From positions 310,001-374,000 of the forward strand of contig NZ_WNZW01000003.1 of NCBI RefSeq assembly GCF_009725165.1: a stretch of 64,000 nt of DNA, written 5' to 3'. Origin of the DNA: Paenibacillus woosongensis. Lineage in GTDB: Bacteria; Bacillota; Bacilli; Paenibacillales; Paenibacillaceae. Shown here in pieces: positions 8,475 to 17,611 of this stretch. Position numbers and translations under genes: made by a program. The stretch's first letter is position 1; every line of letters starts with the position of its first letter. The notes under the pieces were generated by a model. That model was not told where the DNA came from. It was given only the letters and a program-made list of their open reading frames with translations, and did not search any database.

Positions 8475-9245
8475 ATGAACGAAATGCTCCATATGATTGA
8501 GCTGAAAGGCCTTACCCGATTTTATGATAAGCATCTTGCTGTAGACAATCTATCGATCTCCGTTCCCCAGGGAGAAATCTTTGCATTCCTTGGAAGTAAT
8601 GGAGCCGGGAAAACAACAACAATGAAAATGATGACAGGCCAGCTAAAGCCATCCTCAGGCAGTATTTTGATTAAAGGGATTGACATGTGGAAGGATAAAA
8701 GCATTCGGAAAATTACAGGGTATGTACCTGATGTCCCCCTACTGCATGAAGGCTTGACAGGCCGGGAGATGCTGCGATTTGTCGGTGGCTTGTACGGACT
8801 TGGCAGGGAAGAGATCCATCATAGGACGGAGGAGTTGCTAATTCAGTTCGGCTTGCTGGAGAGTGCGGATAAGTTAATCAAGGCTTATTCCTTAGGGATG
8901 AAAAGGAAAACCGCTATTGCGTGCGGACTCATTCACAACCCAGAGGTTCTATTCCTGGATGAAGTAACCAATGGTCTAGATCCTTTGGCCGCTCGGGAGG
9001 TCAAGGATCGAATCTATCGTTCAGCAAAGAAGAATGGCGTTACCGTGTTTCTTACGACGCATATTCTTGATGTTGTGGAGGAGATGGCTGACACGATTGC
9101 TATTCTGGACGCCGGGAAGATCCAGGCCATGGGGACGATGGAGGAGCTGCGTCAGAGCCGGGGCTTGGAAGCGGGGAGCAAGCTGGAGGAGATCTTTCTA
9201 TCTATAATAGAGAGGGGTGAAAAACCTGTTACCCTCAACAATTAA
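8475..9245 (+). CDS. ABC transporter ATP-binding protein
   Basis: A 256-residue nucleotide-binding subunit of an ABC-2 type exporter. Motifs are Walker A GSNGAGKTT (about residue 37), signature YSLGMKRK (the LSGGQ equivalent, in the LG-M form common in this subgroup), Walker B VLFLDEVTNGLDP with the catalytic Glu, and the H-loop in LTTHILD. A second ribosome site is not needed: AAAGGAATG at 8456 serves ATG 8475. It overlaps the membrane subunit gene by 29 bases, so the two proteins surely form one transporter. Substrate unknown. Confidence 0.9.
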   Translation: MNEMLHMIELKGLTRFYDKHLAVDNLSISVPQGEIFAFLGSNGAGKTTTMKMMTGQLKPSSGSILIKGIDMWKDKSIRKITGYVPDVPLLHEGLTGREMLRFVGGLYGLGREEIHHRTEELLIQFGLLESADKLIKAYSLGMKRKTAIACGLIHNPEVLFLDEVTNGLDPLAAREVKDRIYRSAKKNGVTVFLTTHILDVVEEMADTIAILDAGKIQAMGTMEELRQSRGLEAGSKLEEIFLSIIERGEKPVTLNN

Positions 9246-10713
9246 ATCGATGATCTATTATTATAATCGCCCGTTCCTGAATCAGTATTTATACCACAGC
9301 CGGGCTAAATTGCTAATCTGGATTCTATTGCTAGGAATAGCGATTCCCATTTACTTTTCAGAGAAATTTGGGAATATCTTCATGGAAGCCGATTTATCTA
9401 AAAAAATTCTCTTTATTGCCGCTGAAACTCTGCTTGTCGGCTTGCTCCGTGCTATGAATGATCTGCCTTCGCAAATGTACATGCAAAAAAATTTGATGCT
9501 GTTTCATTCGTCGGGTATCTCTAACCTTCAGCTCATAATAGGACAATGGCTATCCCGGGTGCCTTTATATTTATGGGCAGCTTTAATCCTGACAATTCCG
9601 TTGACAAGCGGCCTGGGCATGGCCGATAAATTGACGACAGGGTTATTGTTGTTTGTCATTGGATTTGCAGCCGAGATGACCGTCGATCTGGTCTGCCGCT
9701 ATCTGATGATTATTACCATGTATTATATTCCGGCCGTCGTAAAGGGATTTGTCGGCATAGCGACGATTGGTTATTTGGCGTTGTTCGGCTTTATCGTATG
9801 GGTGCTAGTTTCGCTAGAGTCGGTATCCTTTGTTTTTTGGAGCCAATTTGAACAGATCATGTATCCGGTTGCTGCGGTCTGCGGTGCAGGTATAATTGTA
9901 TTGCTTTTTCTCACAGGGAGAATGGGGGAGCTGTATTATGAAGGCTGGCTTCGGCTTGTAGAGAATGATAAACGGATCCAGAACAAAGATAGCGGGATTT
10001 CCCATCTGATCTCAACTCCGCAAAATGCAGTTATGATCAAGGATTGGATTTTAATTATTAAAAATAAAATTACATTAGTGAGAGTAGGTTTATGGCTGAT
10101 TGGAATGATTGTGGCTGTTGTTCTCACAAAAATCGGACTGTTTGATTCTTTCCTTACCGGGCAGAACGCCCCTGCTTATGTATTTGGATTTGTCGTTCTC
10201 TATACCATGCTGGCGTTTGGTGAGATTGTGTCTGCGCTATATCAGCAAGAAAAGCAAAGCTATCTTATTTATTTTATGAGCGGAACCAAGGGCAGGCATA
10301 TTTTCACGGCAAAATTTATAACTTCGATTTTGCTGGTTGTAGTTCCCGTATTGATCGGGTACCCTGTGGTAGCTCTGTTTTTGCAGATCGATGGATTAGT
10401 GATATTACAAACGCTGGTATGGTGCGTATCCATCACGATGGGCGCTATTTTACTGCAATTGGGGATTGCTTCCTTTGATCGAAAGGGAGGGCAGGCAGTC
10501 AGGATGATCATCAAAGAGGAAGATTCCAACGGGATGCTGGAGCAGGTGCCGCAAAGTCCGATCCCTGTATTGTCCAGCTTTGCTGGCCTAATTTATACGC
10601 TTATCGCTGTTGCACTATATTGGTTCCATCTGCATTTTCTCTTTGCTGTGTTGCTTTTCTTGCCATGTCTCGCCATGTTTGGTTTAGGAGTGCGTGCCAG
10701 TGAATATCGATAG
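9217..10713 (+). CDS. ABC transporter permease, ABC-2-like, unknown substrate
   Basis: A 498-residue protein with about 10-12 hydrophobic segments, beginning with a basic stretch (NRPFLNQYLYHSRAKLLIW) and a first helix near residue 30. I do not recognise a named subfamily. It looks like the large membrane subunits of EcsB/YhaP-style exporters. GTG 9217 is used here and overlaps the ATPase gene by 29 bases; its GAGGGG site sits very close, so an internal start (for example ATG 9250) cannot be excluded. It ends just before a bidirectional terminator. Confidence 0.75.
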   Translation: MKNLLPSTIKSMIYYYNRPFLNQYLYHSRAKLLIWILLLGIAIPIYFSEKFGNIFMEADLSKKILFIAAETLLVGLLRAMNDLPSQMYMQKNLMLFHSSGISNLQLIIGQWLSRVPLYLWAALILTIPLTSGLGMADKLTTGLLLFVIGFAAEMTVDLVCRYLMIITMYYIPAVVKGFVGIATIGYLALFGFIVWVLVSLESVSFVFWSQFEQIMYPVAAVCGAGIIVLLFLTGRMGELYYEGWLRLVENDKRIQNKDSGISHLISTPQNAVMIKDWILIIKNKITLVRVGLWLIGMIVAVVLTKIGLFDSFLTGQNAPAYVFGFVVLYTMLAFGEIVSALYQQEKQSYLIYFMSGTKGRHIFTAKFITSILLVVVPVLIGYPVVALFLQIDGLVILQTLVWCVSITMGAILLQLGIASFDRKGGQAVRMIIKEEDSNGMLEQVPQSPIPVLSSFAGLIYTLIAVALYWFHLHFLFAVLLFLPCLAMFGLGVRASEYR

Positions 10714-10720
10714 CTTGCCG

Positions 10721-10782
10721 AAAAAAGAAGCCGATAGACTGTAGGCTATACAACAGCCACTGCAGTTCAAACGGCTTCTTTT
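10721..10782. terminator. bidirectional terminator between the ABC pair and mtlD
   Basis: AAAAAAGAAGCC (10721-10732) pairs with GGCTTCTTTT (10773-10782). An inner region (ACTGTAGGCT / AGCCACTGCAGT) can extend the fold. A- and T-runs on both flanks suit the two convergent transcription units. Confidence 0.7.
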
Positions 10783-10829
10783 CAGATAAAGTGATATTAT
10801 TCAAAATTTTCAATAATCGGCGTTGCTAA

Positions 10830-11984
10830 TCAAGATCGATGTTCTTTAAGCTTCGCATATTCATCGGCAATTTGGGCATGCAGCGCGTGTTCCTGCGGCA
10901 GCTCCGTGTATTTCTCAATGGCCGCATGAACCCCGTGCTCGCGCACATAGGCCTGCAGCTCGGCGGATTCCGGATCGCTGCTCTCGTCGAATAGCAGAGC
11001 CGCGGCAACCGCTTTTGTCAGATGGGGGACAGGGATCCCCAGTTCGTGAGCGAGCCGTGCCGGTCTGACGAGCCGATCGTTCGGAGAAATTTTCCGAATC
11101 GGGGAACGGCCTACGCGCGCAATCTCATCGGTTAAATAAGGATTGATGAAGCGTTCGAGAATTTGCTCGATATACTGCTTGTGAGAGGCCTCGTCGAACG
11201 AATACGTCCTTACAAGCATCGCACCCGATTCCTGCAAGGCTCCTCTAACCTCGCCGACGACTGCGGGATCTTTCATCGCTTCCTGAATGGTCTCGTAACC
11301 GTTCAGATAACCATGATAGGCAGCGATACAGTGCCCGGTATTCACGGTGAAAAGCTTGCGCTCGATATAAGGCAGCAATCGGTCTACATAATGAACCCCG
11401 GCGATCTCCTGGAATTCCCCTCGCATGGCCGACCGGTCCACCGTCCATTCGTAGAAAGGCTCAACCGTGACGAGCAGCGGGTCCTCATGCTGCTGCAGCG
11501 GTACGATCCGATCCACGGCGGCATCGGGGAAATCGATCGACCGATCGGCCTGCTCTTTTGCGGGTGCGGACAGATGGTCGTAGACATGGTTTTTAAGCTG
11601 CGTACTGCCCCCGATGGCATTTTCGCAGGCAATGACATGAAGAGGGCGGGTGCTGCGCGACAATCTCAGTTCAATTCCCTGAGCAATTGCGGCAGCGATA
11701 TGCTTCAATACGGAGACGCCCACGGCAGTCGTTACGATATCTGCTTCCGCGACCGCTTCGGCGACAAGGGCTTGATTGTTGCCGTTAATCGCGGTTACGT
11801 TCTCGACGACGATCGAATCGGCTTGCTCATTGGCCAAGGTGACCGTATATTGCCGTTTGCTCTGCAGCAGGTTGACCAGCGTATCGTTTACATCAACAAA
11901 CGTCACCTCATATCCCGACTTCGAGAGCAATAAGCCGATAAAGCCCCGACCGATGTTGCCTGCGCCAAAATGTACGGCCTTCAT
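10830..11984 (-). CDS. mtlD: mannitol-1-phosphate 5-dehydrogenase
   Basis: The 384-residue NAD-dependent enzyme oxidises mannitol 1-phosphate to fructose 6-phosphate. It begins with the Rossmann motif FGAGNIGRGFIG. The long-chain polyol dehydrogenase C-domain follows, with KLFTVNTGHCIAAYHG (catalytic Lys region) near residue 210. Length is the family standard (about 380). It is the last gene of mtlA-R-F-D and overlaps mtlF by 4 bases, so it is translationally coupled. Control would come through MtlR and the cre upstream of mtlA. Confidence 0.95.
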   Translation of the reverse strand: MKAVHFGAGNIGRGFIGLLLSKSGYEVTFVDVNDTLVNLLQSKRQYTVTLANEQADSIVVENVTAINGNNQALVAEAVAEADIVTTAVGVSVLKHIAAAIAQGIELRLSRSTRPLHVIACENAIGGSTQLKNHVYDHLSAPAKEQADRSIDFPDAAVDRIVPLQQHEDPLLVTVEPFYEWTVDRSAMRGEFQEIAGVHYVDRLLPYIERKLFTVNTGHCIAAYHGYLNGYETIQEAMKDPAVVGEVRGALQESGAMLVRTYSFDEASHKQYIEQILERFINPYLTDEIARVGRSPIRKISPNDRLVRPARLAHELGIPVPHLTKAVAAALLFDESSDPESAELQAYVREHGVHAAIEKYTELPQEHALHAQIADEYAKLKEHRS

Positions 11985-12418
11985 TCGCTCAGCCCCTCTT
12001 CGAAAATCGAAATCAGCTCTTCTTCCGAAGTCGCGTTCACGATCCGTTCCATTTCATCATCGTCCGAGACGAGGACGGCAACGTTCGTCAGAATTCCCAT
12101 ATGATCATCGCGGATCGCTGCAAGGCCGATAACTAGCCGTGCAGGCTCATCGCCGCCGAAATCAATACCGTCCGGGGCGGTAAGTATAGCCATCCCCGTG
12201 GATTTGATCATGGACTTGGCTTCATTCGTGCCATGCGGCATGGCGAGTCCGCCGCCAAGATAGGTTGACAGGGAGTCCTCGCGTTCGATCATTTTCTCGA
12301 TATATTCCTGCGGGGCATGGCCAGCGTCCACCAGCATTTGTCCCACCATGCGGATAGCTTCGTATTTGTCTTGAACCTTCACGTTGAGTTTCACTTTGTC
12401 TGTAGATAGAATAGCCAT
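11981..12418 (-). CDS. mtlF: PTS mannitol transporter subunit EIIA
   Basis: The 145-residue EIIA domain passes phosphate from HPr to the EIIB of MtlA. The active His62 lies in GLAMPHGTNEAK. It sits between mtlR (3-base gap) and mtlD (4-base overlap), the same gene order as the Geobacillus mtlA-R-F-D operon. B. subtilis uses mtlA-F-D with mtlR elsewhere. Confidence 0.94.
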   Translation of the reverse strand: MAILSTDKVKLNVKVQDKYEAIRMVGQMLVDAGHAPQEYIEKMIEREDSLSTYLGGGLAMPHGTNEAKSMIKSTGMAILTAPDGIDFGGDEPARLVIGLAAIRDDHMGILTNVAVLVSDDDEMERIVNATSEEELISIFEEGLSE

Positions 12419-12421
12419 GGT

Positions 12422-14488
12422 TTAATCTCTCCAATCCAATTTTCTTATCATATATTTCTCCAGTTGCCCGGAGATGAAACCTGTGATCTCTTCCTTGCTT
12501 CCTTCCTCGAGCAGTGCAACCATGTCGGTGAGGAGCAGCATTCCGCTGATTTCGCTCAGTACTTCGAGACTCGCCTTGTCCAGCTTCATGGGACCCAGCA
12601 TCAACAGGACCTGCTTAACATCACCGGCTTCATGGTTGAGCTTAATCGGCATATCGTAGCGAAACAGGGAGATGAGCGGCTGCTGCACCCATTCGCTTCG
12701 CGTGTGGATTAAGGCGATCTCCGTGTCGGGCATGACCAGGCTGCCTTGCTCCTCCCGATGCAGCAGCTGCTCTACGATCTTCTCTTTGTTCAGCAATACG
12801 CTGGGCTGTTCAATCGTGGAGATCATATGCAGCAGCTGGCTTTGCAGGTCAGGCCCTCCGGAACTTCGGTTCATCCTGTGAACTCTGAAGTTCTCCAGCA
12901 GCTGCAGCACAATATCCGAGTAGATATGCAGCTGTCTCAGCCGATCGAGCGGGCCATGATCCGGGTCGGCAGCGGGAGAGGGCTCTTTGTTTTTTAAAGT
13001 AATGTCATGGATAAAAGCTCTTAGCTTTGTGGCCTCATCCTCCGTGAGCAGCGGGCTGATTTTAATATACCTGTCGGATGCCAGCGGCAAATTCACGGTC
13101 GAAATAATCAAATCATAATCATCCGCCGGCAGCCGTACAGCTTCATACCAGGACAGATGGCCGATCAGCTCGATTTGCGGCAGCTCCTTGTGAATACGAA
13201 CCGCCAATAGCTTCGACGAGCCGATGCCGCTCGTGCAGACGAGCACGGCCCGCACTTTCCATGGAAATTGCTTGGAACGCTCGATGGCCGCTCCGAAATG
13301 CATCACGATATAACCGATTTCCTCGTCCGGGACGTGGAGGGTTTGCACGAACTGATCGACGCCCTGCCTGACGAGGGTGAACAGTTCGTCATAATCTTTT
13401 TTGATTTGTGTCAGAATCGGGTTGCGAATGGCAATGCCGCTGGCAATCCTTTGAAAGGCAGGGTGCATATGCTGGATCAAGCCCTCGACGAGCGAGCGGT
13501 CATTGATAAAAGAAATCTGCGTCTTGATCTCGATATACCGGATCAACTCGGTTACCGTTTCGATGAGCGACATGTCGTTGTGGTTGACGAGCAATCCCAG
13601 CTCATGCTGTGCTTCGCCCCTGAGCAAGCTGCCTAGATATGCTTCCTCGGCCTGAGGAAGCTCCAACTCAAGCAGTTGGAGGAGGCGGGCGAGCTGGCCG
13701 TTGTCCTTGACGGATGAAGTGCCCGGTTGGGCAGCAAGCTCCTGATCCTGACGAATAAGACAGCCGTGCTCGATTCGGGTCAGAGCCACGGATAGCCGGA
13801 TCAGCAAACGGGTATAAGCCGCCTCTGACAAACGAATCGGGGATTGCTTGTTGATTTGCCAGAGTGCCCGCTCTAGCTTGAAAAACTGCGCTTTGCCGAC
13901 CATGCTCAGAAGCTGGTTGGTCAGCGGATGTACGACGGCATGATCGCTAGAATCATCTTGGTGTCCGAACAAATCGGAATCATCTAAGTATTTGATAGCG
14001 AGCAAGCTGATCATTTGCCGCTTCGCTTGTTCCTTGCCCGTTAATTCAACCCCGTAGCCGCGTTTGCGGACGAGTGTCAGCTGCTGTTCGTTGATCTGAT
14101 CCTCCAGCTGGTCCAAATCACTGCTAATCGTAGGCATTGTCACATTTAGTTCATGAGCGAGGGTGAACAGCTTCATCGGCTCATCATACTGCAGGAGCTT
14201 GCACAGGATCAGGATTTTCCGTTCCTCGGGAGAATATTCGGCAGGCACGGACAGATTCAGCTCTTGTTTGAACAATTCGATCTGCTCGCTGTCTGCTTCG
14301 ATTTTGATGCCGATTCCCGACTTCTTGTGAAGTGTAATGCCATGAGCCGCAAGGGCAGGTTCAATATCAATTAGCTCCCTGTGAATGGTTCGCGTACTGG
14401 TTCCAATCTCGGCAGCGATATCTGCAGCTGTAATTTCATTCTGTTGATTGAACAGCAGCTCTACAATCCGACGTTGTCTAGTTGACAT
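12422..14488 (-). CDS. mtlR: mannitol operon activator MtlR with PTS regulation domains
   Basis: The 688-residue BglG/MtlR-type activator has, in order, an N-terminal helix-turn-helix pair (about 1-140, with ITAADIAAEIGTSTRTIHREL), two PRD domains (about 190-400, conserved His in EHGCLI and HMHPAF), an EIIB-Gat-like domain with Cys in VLVCTSGIGSSK (about 415-500), and an EIIA-like domain with His in IALIHTRSEW (about 550-688). Phosphorylation of these His and Cys residues by HPr and the mannitol EII proteins sets activity in the characterised Geobacillus and Bacillus proteins. It lies inside the operon it controls. Confidence 0.94.
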   Translation of the reverse strand: MSTRQRRIVELLFNQQNEITAADIAAEIGTSTRTIHRELIDIEPALAAHGITLHKKSGIGIKIEADSEQIELFKQELNLSVPAEYSPEERKILILCKLLQYDEPMKLFTLAHELNVTMPTISSDLDQLEDQINEQQLTLVRKRGYGVELTGKEQAKRQMISLLAIKYLDDSDLFGHQDDSSDHAVVHPLTNQLLSMVGKAQFFKLERALWQINKQSPIRLSEAAYTRLLIRLSVALTRIEHGCLIRQDQELAAQPGTSSVKDNGQLARLLQLLELELPQAEEAYLGSLLRGEAQHELGLLVNHNDMSLIETVTELIRYIEIKTQISFINDRSLVEGLIQHMHPAFQRIASGIAIRNPILTQIKKDYDELFTLVRQGVDQFVQTLHVPDEEIGYIVMHFGAAIERSKQFPWKVRAVLVCTSGIGSSKLLAVRIHKELPQIELIGHLSWYEAVRLPADDYDLIISTVNLPLASDRYIKISPLLTEDEATKLRAFIHDITLKNKEPSPAADPDHGPLDRLRQLHIYSDIVLQLLENFRVHRMNRSSGGPDLQSQLLHMISTIEQPSVLLNKEKIVEQLLHREEQGSLVMPDTEIALIHTRSEWVQQPLISLFRYDMPIKLNHEAGDVKQVLLMLGPMKLDKASLEVLSEISGMLLLTDMVALLEEGSKEEITGFISGQLEKYMIRKLDWRD

Positions 14489-14528
14489 TATGATATGGCA
14501 TCATCCTTCACGAGAGAAATGAGCTTAA

Positions 14529-14551
14529 CGCCGACAGAAAATCTGTCAGCG
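14529..14551 (-). other. intercistronic hairpin between mtlA and mtlR
   Basis: In the minus-strand transcript CGCTGACAGA and TCTGTCGGCG form a 10-bp stem (one G-U pair) with a 3-base loop. No U-run follows, so it is more likely an RNA processing or stability element than a full terminator. It could lower mtlR-F-D expression relative to mtlA. Confidence 0.5.
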
Positions 14552-14563
14552 CCAAGCTTGGGA

Positions 14564-15991
14564 TTACTTGCTCAATCTTTCGACGAGCGCGTCATATTTA
14601 GGACTCTTCAAGAAGTTTTCGATGGATATATGCTCTGCGTTAGGATTTTTCAGACGTGCCCGGTCTGTCAGTGTCTTATGAGTAAAGATAATATCCGCGT
14701 CAGCCGGAATGTCGTTAATCGCTGTATTGGTAACCGTAATCGGCAAGCCGGCGGCGTCGACCTTCTTCCGCAGGATTGAAGCGCCCATCGCACTGGATCC
14801 CATACCGGCATCACAGGAGAAGACGATTTTCTTCACATCCTTTTTGGATTTAACCTCATTGTTGGCTTCAGAAGCGTTAGGCGTGCTGGTGCCTTTAGCG
14901 TCAGCTTTCATTTGCTTCATCTTAGCTTGTGCTTCTTCCAGGTCAACGCCTTCTTCTCCGCTGTCTTTCGCAGTCTTCAGCAGCAGGGAAGCGATCAGGA
15001 ACGATACGACGGTTGCGACCAGAACACCTGCGAACATGGCTAGGTATCCGCCTTTTGGCGTCATCGCCATGTAGGCGATAATACTTCCTGGCGAAGGTGC
15101 AGCTACGAGACCAGCGCCCAGAATCGAGAAGGTAAACGTACCAGCCATACCACCGCCGATCGCCGCAAGGATCAATCGTGGATTCATCAGGATGTACGGG
15201 AAGTAGATTTCATGAATACCGCCCAAGAAGTGAATGATAACCGCACCAGGGGCAGAGTTCTTTACCATTCCTCTGCCGAATACCCAGTAAGCTAGCAAAA
15301 TACCAAGACCAGGCCCCGGGTTAGATTCCAGCATAAAGATAATGGATTGTCCTGCTTTGGACACCTGTTCCAATGCCAGCGGGCCAAGAATTCCGTGGTT
15401 GATGGCATTGTTCAGGAACAATACTTTTGCAGGCTCGATCAGCAGGTTAGCCAGCGGGAGCAGGCCCGTATTAATCAGAAACTCAACACCCGCAGCCAGA
15501 ACGTTGCTGAACGCTTGAACGACTGGGCCAACGCCTTTAAATGCTCCTAGGGCGAGCGCACCGCCGATGATACCGGAGGAGAAGTTGTTGACCAGCATTT
15601 CGAAACCGGCAGGGATTTTACCTTCAACCGATTTGTCGAACATTTTCAAGACCCAAGCTCCTAATGGACCCATGATCATGGCTCCGAGGAACATCGGGAT
15701 ATCCGCACCTACAACTACCCCCATCGTTACGACGGCACCGATAACGCCACCGCGTACGCCGTGAATCATGTGTCCGCCCGTGTAACCGATAAGGAGCGGG
15801 AGCAGATAAGTGATCATTGGTCCGACAAGCGAAGCCAGACCTTCATTCGGGATCCAGCCTGTCGGAATGAACAGGGCTGTAATCAGACCCCAGGCAATGA
15901 ATGCACCGATGTTCGGCATAACCATTCCGCTTAGGAATCGGCCGAACCGCTGCACTAGAACTTTAAAGCCAGATGATTGTGCAGTATCCAT
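14564..15991 (-). CDS. mtlA: PTS mannitol transporter subunit EIICB
   Basis: The 475-residue mannitol permease has EIIC first (about residues 10-340, with FGRFLSGMVMPNIGAFIAWG and GGIHEIYFPYI) and EIIB last (about 385-475, phosphorylated Cys393 in FSCDAGMGSSAMG). It imports and phosphorylates mannitol to mannitol 1-phosphate. EIIA is the separate mtlF gene. A start 18 bases further upstream is open, but ATG 15991 (MDTAQSSGFKVL) has GGAGGT 8 bases before it and is preferred. It is the first gene of the mtl operon, with a perfect cre just upstream. Confidence 0.94.
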   Translation of the reverse strand: MDTAQSSGFKVLVQRFGRFLSGMVMPNIGAFIAWGLITALFIPTGWIPNEGLASLVGPMITYLLPLLIGYTGGHMIHGVRGGVIGAVVTMGVVVGADIPMFLGAMIMGPLGAWVLKMFDKSVEGKIPAGFEMLVNNFSSGIIGGALALGAFKGVGPVVQAFSNVLAAGVEFLINTGLLPLANLLIEPAKVLFLNNAINHGILGPLALEQVSKAGQSIIFMLESNPGPGLGILLAYWVFGRGMVKNSAPGAVIIHFLGGIHEIYFPYILMNPRLILAAIGGGMAGTFTFSILGAGLVAAPSPGSIIAYMAMTPKGGYLAMFAGVLVATVVSFLIASLLLKTAKDSGEEGVDLEEAQAKMKQMKADAKGTSTPNASEANNEVKSKKDVKKIVFSCDAGMGSSAMGASILRKKVDAAGLPITVTNTAINDIPADADIIFTHKTLTDRARLKNPNAEHISIENFLKSPKYDALVERLSK

Positions 15992-16067
15992 ATTTTTTGA
16001 CCTCCACAAAATAATTTGTTGAATCTGAAGTTGATGTGTAGTTCATATATCCTATAACTATCGTAGC

Positions 16068-16081
16068 TGTTAGCGGTTTCA
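16068..16081 (-). promoter_or_regulatory. cre site upstream of mtlA
   Basis: On the minus strand TGAAACCGCTAACA matches the cre consensus TGWAANCGNTNWCA at every defined position. It lies about 77-90 bp before the mtlA start, in the promoter region, so CcpA repression by preferred sugars is expected. The intergenic stretch 15992-16256 also holds the mtlA promoter, which I could not place exactly, and the mgtE promoter. Confidence 0.75.
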
Positions 16082-16205
16082 GTAGCAATGAAATCAAAAG
16101 CAGGTTGCTTCATGATGGCTGTTGACATGATTTTATTGTCTGAAGAAAGCATGCGCCTTATACCTTAGTAAGAACCTATATAAATGCTTTGCCTGCTTTC
16201 AACCG

Positions 16206-16214
16206 TGGTATAAT
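16206..16214 (+). promoter_or_regulatory. extended -10 promoter of mgtE
   Basis: TGGTATAAT (TG-n-TATAAT) at 16206-16214 is a full extended -10 element about 43 bp before the mgtE ATG. The -35 region is poor. No M-box (ykoK) riboswitch is visible; the leader is too short. Confidence 0.6.
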
Positions 16215-16256
16215 GGAATATTAGCATGAACAACAAATTCAAAGGAGTACGTTATA

Positions 16257-17591
16257 ATGATCGATCTTAATCAAATGAGGCAGAAGATCTTGACAGCGGA
16301 TCGGGACCAGATGCTTACATTTGCGGAGGCGTTCAGACCGATTGATTTGGCAGAAAGTTTGGAGACATTAAAGGCGGAGGAGCAGCTTAGGCTGATGGAG
16401 CTTCTTCCCCCGGTCGTGGCGGCAGAAATTTTGGAGTTCCTGGAACCGCTTGTGCAATATAAGATTTTGCATAATCTGAATGTGAATCTGACTTCGCAAA
16501 TACTCAATGAGCTGCCCAGTGATGTCGTAGCGGACATGATGCTGGCGATTCATCGCTATCAGGCGGACAAGCTGCTGGATTTACTGCCGGACGATTACCG
16601 CAAGCGCCTGCAGACTTTGATGACGTTTCCGGAGGAAACGGCAGGGAGCCTGGCAACAATTGATTATATCGCCGCACCTGGCCAATGGACGATGGATACT
16701 ACGCTGGAGCACATACGCAAGGTCGGGCGCGAGGCAGAAATTACGGCTTATATTTATGTAACCGGAACGAAAGGGGAGTTGCTAGGGGTCGTTTCGCTGA
16801 AAAAAATAATTTTGGCTGATCCCGCTACCCTGCTTCAGGAAATCGCGGATGAACCTATCTCCGTCCCGGCTACAATGGGCCAAGAGGAAGCAGCTGAACT
16901 GCTGTCGCGTTACGATTGGGTTGCGCTGCCGGTTGTGGACGCCCAGCAGCGTCTGATCGGCGTCGTTACCGTCGATGACTTGATCGACGTCATGCAGGAG
17001 GAGGCGACGGAGGATATTCAGATGCTCGGCGGAAGCCAGCCGCTACAGGGTACTTACTTCAAGAGCTCTGTATTTCATCTTTATCGAAAAAGGATCATCT
17101 GGCTTCTGATTTTATTTGTCGCCGAGGCGTATACCGGGACGGTGCTAAGGCATTATGAAGATACGTTGACCGAAGTTATATCGCTTGCATTCTTTATACC
17201 GCTCCTCATCGGTACAGGAGGAAATACCGGGACGCAAACCGTGTCCACGCTTGTCCGGGCGCTTGCCGTGGGTGAAGTGCACTTTAGAGATCTGTTCCGC
17301 GTAATCCGGAAGGAACTGGTCACCGGAATCATGACCGGCTCAACGATTTTTATTATCGCCTACCTTCGTGCCTGGATGCTCGGCGTTGAGATGAACGTAG
17401 GCTTAGTCGTGGGTTTAACGGCAATGATCATCGTGCTGTGGGCTTCCTTCGTGGCCGCCATCCTACCTCTCGTTCTGCATAAGCTGAAGGCGGATCCGGC
17501 CGTGATCTCCGGGCCATTTATTACGACGCTCGTGGACGGCACCGGCTTAATCATCTATTTCACAGTAGCCAGAATTTTACTCAATCTATAG
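16257..17591 (+). CDS. mgtE: magnesium transporter MgtE
   Basis: The 444-residue Mg2+ channel has a cytoplasmic N-domain (about 5-130, helical repeats), two CBS domains (about 135-255, ending TVDDLIDVMQEEA), a plug helix, and five C-terminal membrane helices (about 285-444) with the conserved TGGNTGTQT motif and the Asp of TTLVDGTGLIIYF. The cytoplasmic part senses Mg2+ and gates the pore in the structurally known Thermus protein. An AAGGAG site precedes ATG 16257. It is transcribed alone and convergent with the AlkD-like gene 20 bases away. Confidence 0.94.
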   Translation: MIDLNQMRQKILTADRDQMLTFAEAFRPIDLAESLETLKAEEQLRLMELLPPVVAAEILEFLEPLVQYKILHNLNVNLTSQILNELPSDVVADMMLAIHRYQADKLLDLLPDDYRKRLQTLMTFPEETAGSLATIDYIAAPGQWTMDTTLEHIRKVGREAEITAYIYVTGTKGELLGVVSLKKIILADPATLLQEIADEPISVPATMGQEEAAELLSRYDWVALPVVDAQQRLIGVVTVDDLIDVMQEEATEDIQMLGGSQPLQGTYFKSSVFHLYRKRIIWLLILFVAEAYTGTVLRHYEDTLTEVISLAFFIPLLIGTGGNTGTQTVSTLVRALAVGEVHFRDLFRVIRKELVTGIMTGSTIFIIAYLRAWMLGVEMNVGLVVGLTAMIIVLWASFVAAILPLVLHKLKADPAVISGPFITTLVDGTGLIIYFTVARILLNL

Positions 17592-17611
17592 TCCTAAAGG
17601 AGGGGCTGTCC

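Noticed and set aside
11163..11933. 256-codon open frame opposite mtlD
   Set aside because: Antisense shadow of mtlD; no ribosome site or recognisable domain.
16015..16256. Possible M-box Mg2+ riboswitch before mgtE
   Set aside because: The leader after the extended -10 promoter is only about 40 nt and lacks the M-box core.
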